This document shows, piece by piece, positions 8,846 through 16,978 of a stretch of DNA of 64,000 nt; positions within the stretch are counted from its first letter, which is position 1, and each line of letters starts with the position of its first letter. Origin of the DNA: Chryseobacterium paludis (GTDB taxonomy: Bacteria; Bacteroidota; Bacteroidia; Flavobacteriales; Weeksellaceae); contig NZ_CP099966.1 in NCBI RefSeq assembly GCF_025403485.1, forward strand, positions 2,914,001 through 2,978,000, read 5' to 3'. The position numbers and the translations under genes were made by a program. The notes under the pieces were generated by a model. The model did not search any database. It saw only the letters and a list, made by a program, of their open reading frames with translations, and was not told where the DNA came from.

Positions 8846-8859
8846 TTGTCATTTGACAA
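8846..8859. promoter_or_regulatory. Candidate Crp/Fnr-type operator upstream of purA
   Basis: TTGTCATTTGACAA is a perfect 6+2+6 palindrome in the size and style of Fnr/Crp sites (TTGAT-N4-ATCAA). It lies directly upstream of the purA -33 element, about 40 bases before the expected transcript start, where class II activators bind. A 12-of-14 match sits in front of the neighbouring regulator gene. Confidence 0.5.
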
Positions 8860-8869
8860 GAAAGGATTT

Positions 8870-9439
8870 CTATAATATATTTTTCCGGATACGACTGAAT
8901 GAAGAAGGAGTAATTCCTAAATAAGAAGCCAACATTGCTTGTGGAACACGATTGGCCAGGCCAGGATAATGACTGAGAAAATGAAGATATCGGGATTTAG
9001 CATCCAGGTTGAGCATTGTACTTACTACCTTAAGCTTATTCTCAGCAACAAAAGCATGTAGCTTAGCAATTAAAACAGGCCAAATAATAATTTCCTTTTC
9101 AATTGATTTTAAAAAATCAAAATCAAGTGTTAATAATACCCCATCGGTTATAGCTTCGATATATTCATTAGAAGGTACCTGATCAGCAAAACCTTGAAAA
9201 TCTCCAATAAACCGTCCTTCATAAATAAAGTACCTCGTAAAGTCATCTCCTTGTTTGTTATAATACAATGATCGAAATACCCCTTCTTTTACAAAAGCAA
9301 TCTTTTGGCTTATCTTACCAGCTTCTACAAATGGTTCTCCTCTAGAAATGTTCACTTCTTTGATTCCACCAGCAATTAATTCTTCCTCTTTGTCACTAAG
9401 CATTCCAAATTTTCTGATGTAATTAAATAGCTCTTTCAT
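8870..9439 (-). CDS. Crp/Fnr family transcriptional regulator
   Basis: A 189-residue regulator with an N-terminal cyclic-nucleotide-binding-like beta roll (residues about 20-115; ISRGEPFVEAGKISQKIAFVKEGVFRSLY) and a short C-terminal helix-turn-helix (ANRVPQAMLASYLGITPSSF, SRIRK). No cysteine cluster for an iron-sulfur centre is seen, and the cAMP-contacting Arg/Ser pair is not obvious, so the ligand is unknown. Bacteroidota have many such short Crp proteins. It lies 82 bases upstream of purA on the same strand, and the paired palindromes suggest it controls itself and purA. Confidence 0.88.
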   Translation of the reverse strand: MKELFNYIRKFGMLSDKEEELIAGGIKEVNISRGEPFVEAGKISQKIAFVKEGVFRSLYYNKQGDDFTRYFIYEGRFIGDFQGFADQVPSNEYIEAITDGVLLTLDFDFLKSIEKEIIIWPVLIAKLHAFVAENKLKVVSTMLNLDAKSRYLHFLSHYPGLANRVPQAMLASYLGITPSSFSRIRKNIL

Positions 9440-9458
9440 GTTTTGATCAATCGAATTT

Positions 9459-9495
9459 TAAAGATATACAAATACTTATTATTGTCAATTGCCAA
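9459..9495 (-). promoter_or_regulatory. Promoter and candidate autoregulatory operator of the Crp gene
   Basis: On the minus strand TATCTTTA (9459-9466, one base off TAnnTTTG) is preceded by TTG (9486-9488) with a 19-base spacer. That TTG lies inside TTGTCAATTGCCAA (9482-9495), which matches the purA palindrome at 12 of 14 positions. Here the site overlaps the -33 element, which would favour repression. Confidence 0.45.
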
Positions 9496-9574
9496 TTGGT
9501 AATAAAACTAAACAGCTACTATCACACCTCTCAATTATATATTTATACATGATAAATCTGATTTTAAAGCATAT

Positions 9575-9605
9575 AAAAAGCGGAGAATATATCCGCTTTT
9601 TATCA
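9575..9605 (-). terminator. Terminator of the 9642-10415 gene
   Basis: A 10-bp stem AAAAAGCGGA / TCCGCTTTTT (9575-9584 with 9592-9601) with A and T runs on both sides. It lies just past the stop codon of the secreted-protein gene. Confidence 0.8.
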
Positions 9606-9641
9606 TTGATCTAGAATTTCAAATCATTAATTTTTTCGCTT

Positions 9642-10415
9642 TTAAAGATAATTATTCTGTACCAACCAAGCCGTAATTCTTTTAAGAGTAAGTGCATTAG
9701 GATCTACAACGGATGAAAGAGAATTCACTTTATCTTTCTGTGGAATAGAAACCACTTTCCGCACTTTATCCCGTGCTGTAAATAATTCAAAATTCTGAGC
9801 ATTGTTTCCTCCTGCAAAACTTATTTTAGCTACCATAATTCCATCGGGAATAAAAAATTCGTACGAGTCTTGACCGTTTACATATCCTGTAGAAGTAAAA
9901 AAGCCAATCGTTTCTCCTCCCTGTTCAATTGACTTTGTTTCCTTTAACTCGATTGGCCAGTTTTTATTACGTGATACCAAACTATAATTAACGGCAGTTC
10001 TGGGTGTCACTCCTTTTGTAGCAATTAATTCTGTAATTTTATCTGCATTTAAGCTATTCCCGTCAATTACTCCTCCTTTACCGATTAAATTTACAAACCC
10101 TTTCTCCATCCCCAACGTTGATAACTTGAAAATTCCAACCTGATTGGTAGGTAAAAAAGTGAAACGATAGTACATACTTGCATTGTCATTTTTATCACCT
10201 TCAAACTCTGTACTGAGAACTGCAATGACCAGTTTTTCGCCTTCCATTGAGTAAAGGTTAAAGTTTTTGGTAAGCCCAAAATTTTGTTTCTGTACTTCGA
10301 CTTTTCCAAGCTTATTTCCATCCACAGTAATGATATTATTTTTGTAATCGACTTTCTGTGCCGATAGAAAGACATTTACTCCAAGTACAAATAAAAAAGT
10401 AAAAATTGTTTTCAT
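9642..10415 (-). CDS. Hypothetical secreted protein
   Basis: I do not recognise this 257-residue protein. It has a clean signal peptide (MKTIFTFLFVLGVNVFLSAQ, cleavage after AQ) and then a beta-rich body with no cysteines and no repeats. The opening KVDYKNNIITVDGNKLGKVEVQK is the kind of leader seen in many small flavobacterial periplasmic proteins. No lipobox, membrane segment or type IX tail is visible. It has its own terminator and lies divergent from the Ku gene. Confidence 0.75.
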   Translation of the reverse strand: MKTIFTFLFVLGVNVFLSAQKVDYKNNIITVDGNKLGKVEVQKQNFGLTKNFNLYSMEGEKLVIAVLSTEFEGDKNDNASMYYRFTFLPTNQVGIFKLSTLGMEKGFVNLIGKGGVIDGNSLNADKITELIATKGVTPRTAVNYSLVSRNKNWPIELKETKSIEQGGETIGFFTSTGYVNGQDSYEFFIPDGIMVAKISFAGGNNAQNFELFTARDKVRKVVSIPQKDKVNSLSSVVDPNALTLKRITAWLVQNNYL

Positions 10416-10530
10416 TATAGGTTATATTTTATTTTGGTCCAAAATACAAATAATAATTTAGTGTGCTTATCCTGTATTTTTAATATTAATCAAAATAATA
10501 CATTTAGTAAATATTTTTCACTCGGCACAA

Positions 10531-10565
10531 TCATTGTACGTTATTATGTAAACATAGTACAATGA
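10531..10565. repeat. Inverted repeat enclosing the Ku start codon
   Basis: TCATTGTAC (10531-10539) and GTACAATGA (10557-10565) are perfect 9-bp inverted repeats with a 17-base spacer. The right arm contains the Ku ATG (10562-10564). It could be an operator, or in RNA a hairpin hiding the start codon. Confidence 0.5.
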
Positions 10566-11347
10566 AAGCAATTTGGAATGGTGCCATTGGCTTTGGTTTA
10601 GTCAATATCCCTGTAAAGATTTATTCCGCAACCGAAACAAGTAAGTTGGATCTGGATATGCTTGATAAATCTGATTTTTCAAATATCAAGTTTAAAAGAG
10701 TCAATGAAAAATCAGGTAAAGAAGTGAAATGGGAAAACATCGTAAAAGCTTATCTCATGGATGACAGATACATTGTTCTTGACGATAAAGATTACGAAGC
10801 AGCAAGTCCCGAAAAGAGTAAGATACTTTCTATTGATCAGTTCGTAAAAGAAGTGGAAGTAGACAGCGTTTATTTTGAAAATCCTTATTTTTTGGAACCT
10901 CAGAAAAACGGAGAAAACGCTTACCGCCTTCTAATGAAAGCTTTAACAGAAACTAAAATGGTCGGTATAGGAACTTTTGTTCTTCGTGAAAGTGAGGCTA
11001 TCGGAATGATTCGACCCTATAATGAAGAGGTTTTAATTCTTAACAGATTACGCTTTAATCAGGAAATAAGAGATTATAAAGACTTAAAGATTCCACCTAA
11101 GAAAGCTCCAAAACCTGCGGAATTAAAAATGGCAGTAAGTCTTATTGAACAACTTTCCCAGGAGTTTGATCCTACTGTGTATAAGGATACCTATTCAGAA
11201 GCATTAATGAAAATCATCAAACAGAAAGCGAAGGGTAAGAGTGTAAAAGCCCAAAAGGCAGAGCCGACAAAAGAAGGTAAAGTCATTGACTTAATGGCAC
11301 AATTGAAAGCCAGTTTACAAAGTTCTAAATCCAAAAATGCATCGTAA
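10562..11347 (+). CDS. ku: Ku protein for non-homologous end joining
   Basis: Bacterial Ku homodimers encircle DNA ends at double-strand breaks and recruit LigD. The 261-residue protein has the single Ku core (MKAIWNGAIGFGLVNIPVKIYSATE, then VKWENIVKAYLMDDRYIVLDD and VDSVYFENPYFLEPQKNGENAY) and a short lysine-rich C-terminal tail of the kind that binds DNA and LigD. Length is typical. The stop codon TAA overlaps the next ATG by one base (TAATG), so translation of the LigD phosphoesterase part is likely coupled. The start codon lies within an inverted repeat. Confidence 0.95.
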   Translation: MKAIWNGAIGFGLVNIPVKIYSATETSKLDLDMLDKSDFSNIKFKRVNEKSGKEVKWENIVKAYLMDDRYIVLDDKDYEAASPEKSKILSIDQFVKEVEVDSVYFENPYFLEPQKNGENAYRLLMKALTETKMVGIGTFVLRESEAIGMIRPYNEEVLILNRLRFNQEIRDYKDLKIPPKKAPKPAELKMAVSLIEQLSQEFDPTVYKDTYSEALMKIIKQKAKGKSVKAQKAEPTKEGKVIDLMAQLKASLQSSKSKNAS

Positions 11348-11949
11348 TGGCTCTTAAAGATTATAACGAAAAACGGAAATTCAACGAAACCAGTGAACCA
11401 AAAGGGAAAACTAAGAAGAGTAAGGATCAACTTATTTTTGTAGTTCAGAGACATGCGGCATCACATCTCCATTATGATTTTCGATTAGAGATGGAAGGTG
11501 TCCTTAAAAGCTGGGCCGTTCCAAAGGGTCCATCATTAGACCCTAAAGATAAACGTCTTGCCATGATGGTGGAAGATCATCCATACGATTATAAAGATTT
11601 TGAAGGGAATATTCCTGAAGGCAACTATGGAGCCGGCCAGGTTGAGGTTTGGGACAGTGGCACTTACGAACCACTGGAAGAAAACAACAAGCTTTCCGAT
11701 GAGAAAGAACTGTTAAAGGAATTACACGCCGGATCATTAAAATTTATTCTCCACGGTAAAAAATTGAAAGGTGAATTTGCTTTGGTTAAAATGAAAAACA
11801 CTGAAGGCAATTCCTGGTTGCTCATAAAACACAAAGATGAATATGCAGAAACAAATTATGATGCTGAAGAAAACACTTCTGCAAAATCTTTAGTCACCCA
11901 ATTTTTAGAGGAAAAAAAAAGCCTAAAAAGCAGCAGAAAGAAATCATAA
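11347..11949 (+). CDS. ligD: LigD 3'-phosphoesterase domain, separate frame
   Basis: This 200-codon frame encodes the 3'-phosphoesterase domain of DNA ligase D, which removes 3'-phosphates and ribonucleotides during end joining. Family hallmarks are FVVQRHAASHLHYDFRLEMEGVLKSWAVPKGPS and EGNYGAGQVEVWDSGTYE. In most Bacteroidota it is the N-terminal part of one PE-ligase-polymerase protein. Here the frame ends shortly after nine A at 11912-11920. One extra A, or a -1 shift there, continues as KPKKQQKEIITTQPRFRNFN and then reads without a stop into the ligase frame. This is therefore probably the first half of a frameshifted ligD. Confidence 0.9.
   Translation: MALKDYNEKRKFNETSEPKGKTKKSKDQLIFVVQRHAASHLHYDFRLEMEGVLKSWAVPKGPSLDPKDKRLAMMVEDHPYDYKDFEGNIPEGNYGAGQVEVWDSGTYEPLEENNKLSDEKELLKELHAGSLKFILHGKKLKGEFALVKMKNTEGNSWLLIKHKDEYAETNYDAEENTSAKSLVTQFLEEKKSLKSSRKKS
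11911..11921 (+). promoter_or_regulatory. Nine-A slip site joining the two LigD frames
   Basis: Codons GAG GAA AAA AAA AGC contain nine A in a row (11912-11920). A -1 ribosomal slip or insertion of one A by RNA polymerase would fuse the phosphoesterase frame to the ligase-polymerase frame with no stop between. No clear stimulatory hairpin follows. Confidence 0.55.
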
Positions 11950-12020
11950 CGACTCAGCCAAGATTCAGAAACTTTAATGCTCTAACCAACGAAAAAAAAC
12001 TTAAAAATTTCATCAGGCCA

Positions 12021-13904
12021 ATGCTTGCAAAGTCCTTTGAAAAAGCGTTTGATGATAAAGATTGGATCTTCGAGATAAAATGGGATGGCTATAGGGCTAT
12101 TGCTGATGTTAGTAATGATACGCCTCTGTTTTATTCCAGAAATGGCATTTCTTTCCTGGATAAATTTCAAAAGATTTCAAGAGATTTCGATTCGCAAAAA
12201 CATAAGATGATTCTGGACGGAGAAATTGTAGCTTATGACGAAAACGGAAAGCCCAGCTTCCAGTTGCTACAACAGATCGGAGATAATCCTAACCTTGCTT
12301 TGGTTTACCAAGTTTTTGACCTTCTCTGGCTCAATGGTCATTCTACAGAAGATATCCCATTATTGCAAAGAAAGGAACTTTTAAAAGAGGCCTTGATTGA
12401 GACTGAAGTTATTAAATATTGCGACCACATTCCCGAAAAAGGAATTGACTTTTTCAATCAGATGAAAAAAATGAAGCTTGAGGGGATGATCGCAAAGAAA
12501 GCAAACAGCAACTATATTGAAAACCATAGAACCACGGATTGGCTCAAAATAAAATTTACGGATACTGAAGAAGCCATTATCTGTGGATTTACGGAACCGA
12601 GGGGCTCAAGAAAAGGATTTGGAGCATTGATCTTAGGAAAATATAGTAATGGGAAATTGATTTATTCCGGTCATACAGGAACAGGATTTAATAAAGAATC
12701 TTTAAACCAGCTTCATGAGAGATTGAAAAAATTAATTATAAAGAAATCTCCATTTGAAACTGTTCCTAAAACCAATATGCCTGTAACATGGATAAAGCCC
12801 GAATTGGTTTGTGAAATTAAATTTTCAGAAATTACAAAAGATGGTATTTTCCGGCATCCCGTTTTTATTGCAATCCGTGAGGATAAAGATCCCGAAGAAA
12901 TAAAAGGTTCGACAAATACCAATATCCAAACTAACGAAAAACCTAAAGAAATGAAAGCTACAACCTCTTCTCCCAAAAAAGCGCCACATTCTGAAAAGGA
13001 AATAACGTTAAACCGACATTCTGTAAAGTTGACCAATCAGGATAAAATCTATTTTCCAAAAGATGGTATTACAAAAGGGAATGTTATTGAATATTATCAA
13101 TCGGTAGCTGAATATATACTTCCGCATTTAAAGAACCGTCCACTTTCCTTAAACCGCTTTCCAAATGGAATTGAAGCCCAGGGTTTTTATCAAAAAGATG
13201 CCAGTGATAATATACCTGATTGGATAAAAACCACTCAAGTTTATTCAGAGTCCAATGATAAGTACATTGATTATATTTACTGTAATGATAAAGCCACCTT
13301 AGCCTATCTTAATAATTTAGGCTGTATCGATCTCAATCCATGGAACAGTTCGCTTCCTGATCTGGAACATCCAGATTATTTGGTTTTGGATCTTGACCCT
13401 TCTAAGAAAAATAGTTTCGATGATGTGATTGAGGCGGCATTACAGGTGAATGAAGTTTTAAATTCAATTAAAATTAAAGGCTACTGTAAAACTTCCGGAA
13501 GTACCGGAATTCATATCTACATTCCAATGGGTGGTAAATACGATTTTGACCAGGTGAAAGACTTCGCTCATATCGTGATGAAACAAGTTAATGAAAAGCT
13601 ACCTAAAACAACTACATTAGAAAGAAACTTACAAAAAAGAGATGATAAGAAAATTTATCTCGATTATCTTCAAAACAGAACAGGTCAGACATTGGCGAGT
13701 GCCTACAGCTTAAGGCCTAAGGAAGGAGCTTCTGTTTCTATGCCTTTAGAATGGGATGAGGTAAAGCCAGGATTAAAACCAACAGATTTTACTATTCATA
13801 ATGCTTTAGAAAGAATTAAAGAAAAAGGAGATTTATTTAAATCTGTATTGGGAAAAGGAATTGATATGATGAAAGCATTGGAGTTGTTACAGAATCTTAA
13901 GTAA
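12021..13904 (+). CDS. ligD: LigD ATP-dependent ligase and polymerase domains
   Basis: This frame encodes the remaining LigD domains. The ATP-dependent ligase comes first, with the adenylated lysine at about residue 20 in FEIKWDGYRA and SRNGISFLDKF, LDGEIVAYDENGKPSF and EGMIAKKANS; its OB fold follows. A linker at about 300-330 leads to the primase-type polymerase (PDYLVLDLDPSKK, TSGSTGIHIYIPMG, KRDDKKIYLDYLQNRTGQT). The frame is open upstream of ATG 12021 as far as the nine-A run and reads like linker (ALTNEKKLKNFIRP then MLAK). The whole fused protein would be about 850 residues, the family norm. Whether ATG 12021 is used is unknown. Confidence 0.92.
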   Translation: MLAKSFEKAFDDKDWIFEIKWDGYRAIADVSNDTPLFYSRNGISFLDKFQKISRDFDSQKHKMILDGEIVAYDENGKPSFQLLQQIGDNPNLALVYQVFDLLWLNGHSTEDIPLLQRKELLKEALIETEVIKYCDHIPEKGIDFFNQMKKMKLEGMIAKKANSNYIENHRTTDWLKIKFTDTEEAIICGFTEPRGSRKGFGALILGKYSNGKLIYSGHTGTGFNKESLNQLHERLKKLIIKKSPFETVPKTNMPVTWIKPELVCEIKFSEITKDGIFRHPVFIAIREDKDPEEIKGSTNTNIQTNEKPKEMKATTSSPKKAPHSEKEITLNRHSVKLTNQDKIYFPKDGITKGNVIEYYQSVAEYILPHLKNRPLSLNRFPNGIEAQGFYQKDASDNIPDWIKTTQVYSESNDKYIDYIYCNDKATLAYLNNLGCIDLNPWNSSLPDLEHPDYLVLDLDPSKKNSFDDVIEAALQVNEVLNSIKIKGYCKTSGSTGIHIYIPMGGKYDFDQVKDFAHIVMKQVNEKLPKTTTLERNLQKRDDKKIYLDYLQNRTGQTLASAYSLRPKEGASVSMPLEWDEVKPGLKPTDFTIHNALERIKEKGDLFKSVLGKGIDMMKALELLQNLK

Positions 13905-13950
13905 GCTTTGACTGATGAGGATCATTTCAGCATTCAAGCCATGGTAATAA

Positions 13951-13990
13951 AAAAATTCCTGCATTTATAATTAATGCAGGAATTTTTACT
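13951..13990. terminator. Bidirectional terminator between ligD and mscS
   Basis: A 15-bp perfect stem AAAAATTCCTGCATT / AATGCAGGAATTTTT (13951-13965 with 13973-13987), with A and T runs on either side. It serves two convergent genes. Confidence 0.85.
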
Positions 13991-14007
13991 ATTTTTATTT
14001 ATAACCG

Positions 14008-14853
14008 TTACTTATTATAAAGATGTACATCTCGTTGTGGAAAAGGAATTTCAATTCCAGCTTGATCAAGAGCTGCTTTACAGGTTATCATTAACTCTTC
14101 GTTCATCGCCCAGAAATTTTCATTGGTAGTCGCTACTCTTATAGATAAATTAACTGCACTATCTCCAAGTTCAGTTACGACCACTTGTGGGACTGGTTCT
14201 TTAAGTGCATATTCGTTATTCTTTATCACCTCCAGTAGTATTTCCTTTGCCTGTTTTAAATCGGCGTTATAAGAAACTCCTATGTCGAACCATGTTTTAC
14301 GTGTTCCTAGCTGTGTGTAATTCGTAATACTTTTATTTGAAATTTCGCCATTAGGTATTACGATTAATTGATTTTGTGGAGTAATTAATCTTGTGTGGAA
14401 AACATCAATTGCATTTACCGTTCCTGAAACTCCCGAACTTGTGGAAATAAAATCTCCGATCTTAAATGGTTTCAATAATAAGATAAGTATCCCACCTGCA
14501 AAATTGGTCAGTGAACCTTGTAATGCCAATCCCACCGCCAAACCGGCAGCACCTATCATTGCAACAAATGCAGAGGTCTGTACCCCCAATTGAGTTACGA
14601 CAACGATAAAGAGCAAAATATTGAGACTCCAATTAATAATATTCAAAAGAAAAAGCTGTAAGGACGGCTCCATATTGCGCCTTTTAAAGGCTTTTTCAAC
14701 TAATTTCTTTATCATCCTTATGATCCATGATCCGATGAGATATATCAAGAACGCAGAGATTACTGCTGTAATAATCTTTGGAGCCCATGCAATAGCTGAA
14801 GCCATAAAGGTATCCCAATGTTGCTGAATGTTATTCAATTTTAGATCGTCCAT
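14008..14853 (-). CDS. Small-conductance mechanosensitive channel (MscS family)
   Basis: A 281-residue MscS-type channel that opens under membrane tension to release solutes during hypo-osmotic shock. There are three membrane segments (about residues 20-45, 62-85 and 90-115). The pore helix carries the Gly/Ala pattern AAGLAVGLALQGSLTNFAGGILILLLKPFKIGD, followed by the beta domain (VNAIDVFHTRLITPQNQLIVIPNGEI) and a cytoplasmic domain ending IPFPQRDVHL. Length and layout are those of the compact E. coli MscS class. It faces ligD across a shared terminator. Confidence 0.93.
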   Translation of the reverse strand: MDDLKLNNIQQHWDTFMASAIAWAPKIITAVISAFLIYLIGSWIIRMIKKLVEKAFKRRNMEPSLQLFLLNIINWSLNILLFIVVVTQLGVQTSAFVAMIGAAGLAVGLALQGSLTNFAGGILILLLKPFKIGDFISTSSGVSGTVNAIDVFHTRLITPQNQLIVIPNGEISNKSITNYTQLGTRKTWFDIGVSYNADLKQAKEILLEVIKNNEYALKEPVPQVVVTELGDSAVNLSIRVATTNENFWAMNEELMITCKAALDQAGIEIPFPQRDVHLYNK

Positions 14854-15220
14854 CTTTGTATTTATTTAATTTTTGATATTTTACCCGTTTATTTACTCTC
14901 ATTTTGTAATTAATTTTGAAAAATAACCTGCATCCAAAAAACAACAAACTCTAAACCTTTGGTTTAAAGTACATATTATAGTAAAAAAATAAATTGGATA
15001 GCAAAATAGCCCTGTTTCAGGCTTAATCAATGATCATTTTTGAAATTGAATCTTGTAAAAAGAAGTAATTAGAATTTTAAAAATACTGAAAAAAAAAGTA
15101 ATCCACAATTTCTATGAAGTCTGCCTTTTGGAAAACCTATAAGCACAAAAACAACAAATAAATCTATTTATTCTATTTCATGAAAATAAATTATCAAAAA
15201 TAAAAATTAAATGAAAAAAA
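14854..15220. other. Intergenic stretch, nothing recognised
   Basis: 367 bases between mscS and the dehydrogenase gene, very A+T-rich. It has no open frame longer than a few codons, no strong hairpin apart from a small TAAACC-TTT-GGTTTA at about 14953-14967, and no clear promoter. It should contain the mscS promoter. Confidence 0.5.
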
Positions 15221-15955
15221 TTACGGCAATTTAGCAACAAGACTTTCAGGTAAAACTTTCAAAATATTATAAATTATCTTCCATTTAAGATTAGGTACAA
15301 TGGTAAAAGAATTACCTGCATGAACAATGAACTTTGCTACATAGTCGGGTTCCATCATTAAAGAATCATTAAGCTCCAGACCTTCATTCATTTTAGTTCT
15401 GATATAGCCAATCACTAAAGCATTAACAATGACTTTTCTGGAAGACAGTTCTTGTCTTAGCCCCGCTAAATATTGTGTGAATGCAGATTTTGTGCTTCCA
15501 TAAATAAAATTACTCTTTCTTCCTCTTACCCCTGAAAGTGAAGAAAGTCCAACAATTCTTTCCAATCTTTTATTACTTTCATCCATGGCTATAATATTAA
15601 GGATAGAGACTCCACCCATATAATTCACCTGCATCATCTGGTAAGTTCCTTTGAAATCTCGTAAAGCTTTTTGATTATCAACTAAAAAACCTGCGGCATA
15701 AACCACAATATCAGGTTTTACAGGAAGGTCATTATAAAACTTCTGATGAGAATCAAAATCAGCTGCATCAAAATATAAAACCTTTATTCTTGAAACATCT
15801 AAATCATTATCTCTTACAAAACTCTCCAAGGATTCCGTATTTCGCGATGCTGCAATAACAGAAAATCCCTTCTGCAAGTATTGTCTACCTGCCTGCTTAG
15901 CAACATCAGAATTAGCACCTAAAATAAGAACAGTTTTATTTGTATTTTGATTCAT
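15221..15955 (-). CDS. SDR family oxidoreductase
   Basis: A 244-residue short-chain dehydrogenase/reductase. The nucleotide-binding glycine motif is the variant LILGANSDVA (residues about 9-18), then DAADFDS, YAAGFLVDN (the NAG-type motif) and the catalytic Ser, Tyr and Lys in SLSGVRGRKSNFIYGSTK. The VLILGANSDVA start resembles the DprE2-type keto-sugar reductases, but no DprE1-like flavoenzyme lies nearby, so the substrate is unknown. ATG 15955 is preferred over a TTG at 15958. A TATCTTTG promoter element ends only 4 bases before the ATG. Confidence 0.85.
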   Translation of the reverse strand: MNQNTNKTVLILGANSDVAKQAGRQYLQKGFSVIAASRNTESLESFVRDNDLDVSRIKVLYFDAADFDSHQKFYNDLPVKPDIVVYAAGFLVDNQKALRDFKGTYQMMQVNYMGGVSILNIIAMDESNKRLERIVGLSSLSGVRGRKSNFIYGSTKSAFTQYLAGLRQELSSRKVIVNALVIGYIRTKMNEGLELNDSLMMEPDYVAKFIVHAGNSFTIVPNLKWKIIYNILKVLPESLVAKLP

Positions 15956-15959
15956 CAAG

Positions 15960-15967
15960 CAAAGATA
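15960..15967 (-). promoter_or_regulatory. Promoter of the SDR gene, near-leaderless
   Basis: TATCTTTG on the minus strand, with its last base 5 positions from the A of the ATG at 15955. The message would begin at or within a few bases of the start codon. Confidence 0.5.
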
Positions 15968-16024
15968 GATTAAACCATAGATAAGTCAAATAATCAAATA
16001 TTTATTAGCTATTCAAACTGGTAT

Positions 16025-16063
16025 AAAAAAATCGGCGCGGTGAACAAAGTTCACCGCGCCGAT
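16025..16063 (-). terminator. Strong terminator of the nusB-yajC operon
   Basis: A 15-bp perfect G+C-rich stem, ATCGGCGCGGTGAAC (16031-16045) with its exact complement (16049-16063) and loop AAA, followed on the minus strand by six T. It stands out against the A+T-rich surroundings. Confidence 0.9.
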
Positions 16064-16085
16064 ACTATACGATTTAAACTAAAAA

Positions 16086-16463
16086 TTATTTCTTTTCAGT
16101 TTCAATTACTTCTTTTTTCTCAGCAGTTTTTTCAGCTGCTTTTGTTGCTTTTTCTCCAAAACGAGTATCAGTAAATTCTCTTGATACTGCTGCTTTTTCG
16201 AATTTTAATTTTCCTGATAATGTTTCAATAACAAAACCATCATCCTGAATTTGAGCAATTCTTCCATGAAGACCAGAAGTAAGAACTACCCTACTTCCTA
16301 CTTTCAGATTCTCCTGAAAGCTTTTTTCCTGCTTTTGTTTTCTCATTTGTGGTCTTATCATTAAGAAATAAAAACCGACAAACATCACACCCATCATGAT
16401 CAGCATCATAGAAGATCCTCCACCTTGTGGCTGTGCTTGTAAAAATATGGTTAACGTATTCAT
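16086..16463 (-). CDS. yajC: Preprotein translocase subunit YajC
   Basis: YajC is a small single-span protein of the SecDF-YajC accessory complex of the Sec translocase. The 125-residue product has one membrane helix (SMMLIMMGVMFVGFYFLMI), then the family hallmark RPQMRKQKQEK and the beta segment VGSRVVLTSGLHGRIAQIQDDGFVIETLSGKLKFEKAAV. The C-terminal tail is rich in Lys, Glu and Ala. It is the last gene of nusB-DUF1573-yajC, 4 bases after the DUF1573 gene, and ends at a strong terminator. Confidence 0.95.
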   Translation of the reverse strand: MNTLTIFLQAQPQGGGSSMMLIMMGVMFVGFYFLMIRPQMRKQKQEKSFQENLKVGSRVVLTSGLHGRIAQIQDDGFVIETLSGKLKFEKAAVSREFTDTRFGEKATKAAEKTAEKKEVIETEKK

Positions 16464-16467
16464 TTTA

Positions 16468-16977
16468 TTATGGTTGAATATTCGCTGTGAATGTTAATTT
16501 AATTGGAGCTTTTTCTACGTTAGCATATACATCAGCATATTTCTGAACGTTTCCATCGAAGTTTGAAGAATCAAAGTGTAATGTAATTTTTCCTTTTTTT
16601 CCAGGTAAGATAGGCTCTTTAGTAAAATCAGGAGCAGTACATCCGCATCCAGGTTTAACTTCAGAAATTACCAATGGATTTTTTCCGGTATTAGTAACTT
16701 CATATACATGCTGAACTTTATCTCCTTTTTTGATCTTTCCAAAATCAAAATTACTTTCTGATAGAGCAATTGATGTAGATGGCTGGTCAGACTTTACCGG
16801 AGCTGCTGCAGTTTCTTCAGCTACAGGAGCTGTTGCAGAGTCAGCAGGAGCTGTAGTTACAGCGGCAGAATCTGCTGCTATAGATTCAGCACCTTTAACT
16901 TCTTTGTTTTCTTTTTTACAAGAAACTAAACCAAAGCCTATAATAGACAAAGCGATAATTGATAACGTCTTTTTCAT
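16468..16977 (-). CDS. DUF1573 domain lipoprotein
   Basis: A 169-residue lipoprotein with signal sequence and lipobox GLVSC (Cys20), a low-complexity Ala/Pro/Thr/Ser linker to about residue 65, and a DUF1573 domain of immunoglobulin-like fold (SNFDFGKIKKGDKVQHVYEVTNTG, then ISEVKPGCGCTAPDF with the family's conserved Cys-Gly-Cys). Function is unknown; the domain is very common in Bacteroidota. It lies between nusB and yajC with gaps of 1 and 4 bases, a fixed flavobacterial arrangement. Confidence 0.9.
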   Translation of the reverse strand: MKKTLSIIALSIIGFGLVSCKKENKEVKGAESIAADSAAVTTAPADSATAPVAEETAAAPVKSDQPSTSIALSESNFDFGKIKKGDKVQHVYEVTNTGKNPLVISEVKPGCGCTAPDFTKEPILPGKKGKITLHFDSSNFDGNVQKYADVYANVEKAPIKLTFTANIQP

Positions 16978-16978
16978 G

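Noticed and set aside
14854..15220. Hidden gene or structured RNA in the mscS-SDR gap
   Set aside because: Only very short frames and weak A+T hairpins are present; nothing supports a feature.
16031..16063. The long G+C-rich palindrome as a mobile-element end or repeat unit
   Set aside because: It occurs once in the window, lies right after the yajC stop and is followed by six T, so it is explained as a terminator.
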